63,521 nucleotides of DNA from contig CANOTJ010000007.1 of assembly GCA_947570175.1 (NCBI GenBank), positions 1 to 63,521 on the forward strand. The letters run 5' to 3'. Made by a program: the position numbers and the translations under genes. The notes beneath the pieces were generated by a model. That model did no database searches. It had not been told where the DNA came from and saw nothing but the letters and a program-made list of their open reading frames with translations. How positions within the stretch are numbered: the first letter of the stretch is position 1; every line of letters starts with the position of its first letter. This stretch comes from an uncultured Mycoplasmatota bacterium (lineage in GTDB: Bacteria > Bacillota_I > Bacilli_A > RF39 > UBA660). Below are positions 60,375 through 63,521 of this stretch, piece by piece.

Positions 60375-61610
60375 ATGGAAAAGAAACAAAATAAAGTGCA
60401 AGAAAAAAAATCAAGAAAAAAAAGAGATACAAACTCCTTTAAGACATTAGAAGTAGTATTTTTAATTGTAATTACTTGCATTATTAGTTTAATTATGGGA
60501 TGGAGCCTTAGTAATAATGGCAGTATGAAAAATAAATCTATAATAACAGATGATAAAGAGCTAAATGAGTTTGTTGAGAACTATAAATATTTATTAAAAA
60601 ATTATTATGACGATGTAGATGAGAAAACATTATTAGAAGGTGCTACTGAAGGAATGATCAAACAATTAAATGACCAATATTCCTCTATGATTCCACAAGA
60701 AGAAAGTAATAATTTTAATATTCGATTATCAGGAACGTATGAAGGGCTTGGAATCGAAATTATAAACGATCAATCAAAAAATATTATTGTTTATAATATA
60801 ATAGAAAATAGTCCAGCACAAGAAGCGGGATTAAAAGTAGGAGATATTATTGTTAAAATTAATGATAAAAACTTTAAAGGAAAAGAGACAACAGAATTAT
60901 CAAATTATGTACTGAATAATAAAAAATCCGAATTTAAAGTTACAGTTGAAAGAGAAAATCAAGAGAAAAATTTCAAATTAATAAGGAAACAAATCACTTT
61001 AAAATCTGTACAATCAGAAATAATAGAACAAGATAGTAAAAAAATAGGATATATATATATTTCCATCTTTTCTAATGATACTTATAATCAATTCAAAGAA
61101 GAATTAAAAAAAATAGAAGATAGTAAAATCAATTCCTTAATTATTGATGTTCGAGATAATACAGGAGGACATTTGACAACTGTGTCAAAAATTGCATCAT
61201 TATTTTTAGATCAAAATCATGTTATATATCAAACACAAACAAAGAAACAAACTAAAAAATATTATTCAAAAGGAAAAACAACTAAGGAATATAAAATTAT
61301 AGTTTTACAGAATGAGAATAGCGCATCTGCATCAGAGTTGTTAAGTGCCGCATTAAAAGAGGAATATGGAGCAACCATTGTAGGAACAAAGAGTTATGGA
61401 AAAGGAACCGTACAAGAATTGATTACAACAAGTTCTGGTACCGAATATAAATTTACAACTAAAAAATGGCTAACTCCAAAAGGAAATTGGATTCATGAAA
61501 AAGGAGTAGAACCTAATATAGTGGTAGAGTTGAATAGTGAATACGAAAAAAATCCTACGAAAGAAAATGACAATCAATATCAAAAAGCAATAGAAGAGGC
61601 GAAAAAGTAA
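60375..61610 (+). CDS. S41-family C-terminal processing protease (CtpA/CtpB-like)
   Basis: A 411-aa protease: basic N-terminus, one membrane helix (VVFLIVITCIISLIMGWSL), a PDZ domain (IENSPAQEAGLKVGDIIVKIND), and the S41 domain with VRDNTGGHLTTV, NSASASELLSAALKE (catalytic Ser within residues 316-320) and SYGKGTVQE (catalytic Lys). In spore formers CtpB cleaves SpoIVFA to activate sigma-K, but vegetative homologues exist too. ATAGGTGAT precedes the ATG. A weak hairpin follows the stop. Confidence 0.92.
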   Translation: MEKKQNKVQEKKSRKKRDTNSFKTLEVVFLIVITCIISLIMGWSLSNNGSMKNKSIITDDKELNEFVENYKYLLKNYYDDVDEKTLLEGATEGMIKQLNDQYSSMIPQEESNNFNIRLSGTYEGLGIEIINDQSKNIIVYNIIENSPAQEAGLKVGDIIVKINDKNFKGKETTELSNYVLNNKKSEFKVTVERENQEKNFKLIRKQITLKSVQSEIIEQDSKKIGYIYISIFSNDTYNQFKEELKKIEDSKINSLIIDVRDNTGGHLTTVSKIASLFLDQNHVIYQTQTKKQTKKYYSKGKTTKEYKIIVLQNENSASASELLSAALKEEYGATIVGTKSYGKGTVQELITTSSGTEYKFTTKKWLTPKGNWIHEKGVEPNIVVELNSEYEKNPTKENDNQYQKAIEEAKK

Positions 61611-61679
61611 AGATAGCTTAGGTAGAGGCTTTCTTTTTTTTTAGAAAAAGACTATAATGGTTTAGGAAAGAGGTGTGAT

Positions 61680-62213
61680 ATGGAGAATGTTAACATTGGT
61701 CAAAATTTTCAAATACAGTGCTATAAACACAATGGAAAAATTCATCGTTGTTGGAGTGAAGCGGTGGTTTTGGATATAAAAAAAGATTATATTGTTTTTG
61801 GAAATAAAAGGACGTTAGTAATTGAATCAGATGGAAGAACAAGAAAAACAAGAGAACCAGCGGTGATGTACTTTTTTAAAAATAAGTGGTTTAACATCAT
61901 AGCGCAATTAAAAAAGGAAGGAGTATCTTATTATTGTAATATAGCAACCCCTTATATTATAGAAGAGGATACCATTAAATATATTGATTATGATTTGGAT
62001 TTGAGGATATTTCCTAATGGAGAATATAAAATATTAGATAAAATGGAATATAAATATCATAAAAAGATTATGAATTATTCTGATCGCTTAGACAGAGCTA
62101 TTCGAAATGGACTAGATGAATTAATTAAATCGTATTTAAGGGGGTCTTTGGTTTTTGATGAACAATTGAACTTAGAATATAATAAAAAGTATGAAAGGTT
62201 AATGTCTGGATAA
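61680..62213 (+). CDS. DUF402 nucleoside tri-/diphosphate phosphatase, NtdP/YgaC-like
   Basis: A 177-aa protein, the length of B. subtilis YgaC. The DUF402 core shows AVMYFFKNKWFNIIAQLKKEG, YYCNIATPYIIEEDTIKYID, and YDLDLRIFPNGEYKILDKMEY with the Asp-x-Asp metal site. NtdP hydrolyses nucleoside tri- and diphosphates with divalent cations. AAAGAGGTG precedes the ATG. It is the last gene before the rRNA operon. Confidence 0.88.
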   Translation: MENVNIGQNFQIQCYKHNGKIHRCWSEAVVLDIKKDYIVFGNKRTLVIESDGRTRKTREPAVMYFFKNKWFNIIAQLKKEGVSYYCNIATPYIIEEDTIKYIDYDLDLRIFPNGEYKILDKMEYKYHKKIMNYSDRLDRAIRNGLDELIKSYLRGSLVFDEQLNLEYNKKYERLMSG

Positions 62214-62278
62214 AAAACTGTCATATTGTAAAGATTACAACATATTATATATTGTAATCAAATAAATTAAAAAATGTC

Positions 62279-62307
62279 TTGACTTAATAAGTTTGATTTG
62301 CTATATT
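62279..62307 (+). promoter_or_regulatory. rRNA promoter P1
   Basis: TTGACT (62279-62284), 17 bases, TATATT (62302-62307). Confidence 0.8.
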
Positions 62308-62381
62308 AGTGATGCTTTTTAAAAAGAAGACGCCGAAAATTGTCAAATTTTTAAAAAAAAATAAAAATTTGTAAAAAAGTG

Positions 62382-62410
62382 TTGACTTAATGAAAAGCAT
62401 TTGATATATT
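62382..62410 (+). promoter_or_regulatory. rRNA promoter P2
   Basis: TTGACT (62382-62387), 17 bases, TATATT (62405-62410). Identical boxes and spacing to P1, 103 bases downstream. Confidence 0.8.
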
Positions 62411-62515
62411 AATATTGCTTTCCACTTGAAAGCGAGAAAATGATCTTTGAAAACTGAGCAAAAATATAGTCAATTCAAAGTTAGGAATACAAACGAGCAA
62501 AATTAAATTTATTTT

Positions 62516-63521
<1,006 letters not shown>

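Larger units (their letters stand above)
62214..62515 (+). promoter_or_regulatory. rRNA operon promoter and leader region
   Basis: This 302-base stretch has no ORF. It holds two consensus promoters (listed separately) and an AT-rich upstream sequence of UP-element type, then a leader of about 100 bases up to the 16S. Confidence 0.75.

Overview
The window is very AT-rich and densely packed and uses the standard bacterial code: TGG for Trp, TGA as a stop, one tRNA-Trp with anticodon CCA. Gene content and the partial 16S rRNA at the right edge point to a low-GC Firmicute of the class Bacilli, in the broad Erysipelotrichia / RF39-like neighbourhood close to Mollicutes. This placement is inferred by eye, without a database search. 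Several products are typical of endospore formers (CotJB/CotJC, a CotY/CotZ-type coat protein, CwlD, SleB, a YdcC/GerS-like lipoprotein, a CtpB-like protease), so the organism probably sporulates.

Layout. 1-7.8 kb: housekeeping genes (YetF-like membrane protein, Nudix, nuclease, glutamine amidotransferase, histidine phosphatase, typA), two small Xre regulators, a cotJ spore-coat pair and a LytTR response regulator. 7.9-13.2 kb: tRNA-His followed by a patchy accessory segment with an unknown 332-aa protein, truncated serine recombinase, DUF1016 nuclease and PepD remnants, an intact YbaK-type deacylase, a YunG-uracil-DNA-glycosylase-like fusion and a Nudix hydrolase. 13.3-24.4 kb: DnaJ-like, MgtC, a glucosaminidase-like protein, gpsA, a TtcA-like enzyme, the addB-x-addA recombination operon, and rplM-rpsI behind a leader hairpin. 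24.5-31.2 kb: a small accessory patch bounded by a 33-bp repeat, then an rRNA methyltransferase, an HD protein, cwlD, an Abi_2 protein and an HtrA protease.

31.3-43.5 kb is the most striking part. A LysM N-acetylmuramoyl-L-alanine amidase gene is cut in two by an element of about 10.75 kb. Joining the halves at a shared GG dinucleotide restores one 464-codon reading frame, and the two element ends joined at the same GG form an imperfect palindrome (16 of 21 positions per arm) as expected for the attP of a large serine integrase. The element carries its integrase, a small RepA-like winged-helix protein, an iteron-like noncoding region, a structured-RNA candidate and three anti-invader modules: an SMC-like ATPase plus metallophosphoesterase pair, a Sau3AI-type restriction-modification system, and an ApeA-like HEPN protein. 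No relaxase or conjugation gene is visible, so it looks like an integrative genomic island rather than a conjugative element.

43.6-63.5 kb: SGNH hydrolase, tRNA-Trp, SleB, a thioester-domain surface adhesin with a dedicated sortase, DUF368 transporter, CotY/Z, LysM protein, thioredoxin-like proteins around a ClpB-D1-like AAA protein, trmL, the c-di-AMP pair cdaA-cdaR, a LolA-like lipoprotein, an S41 protease and a DUF402 protein. Tandem rRNA promoters and the first 1 kb of a 16S rRNA gene follow; the 16S has a mismatch in the common 341F primer site.
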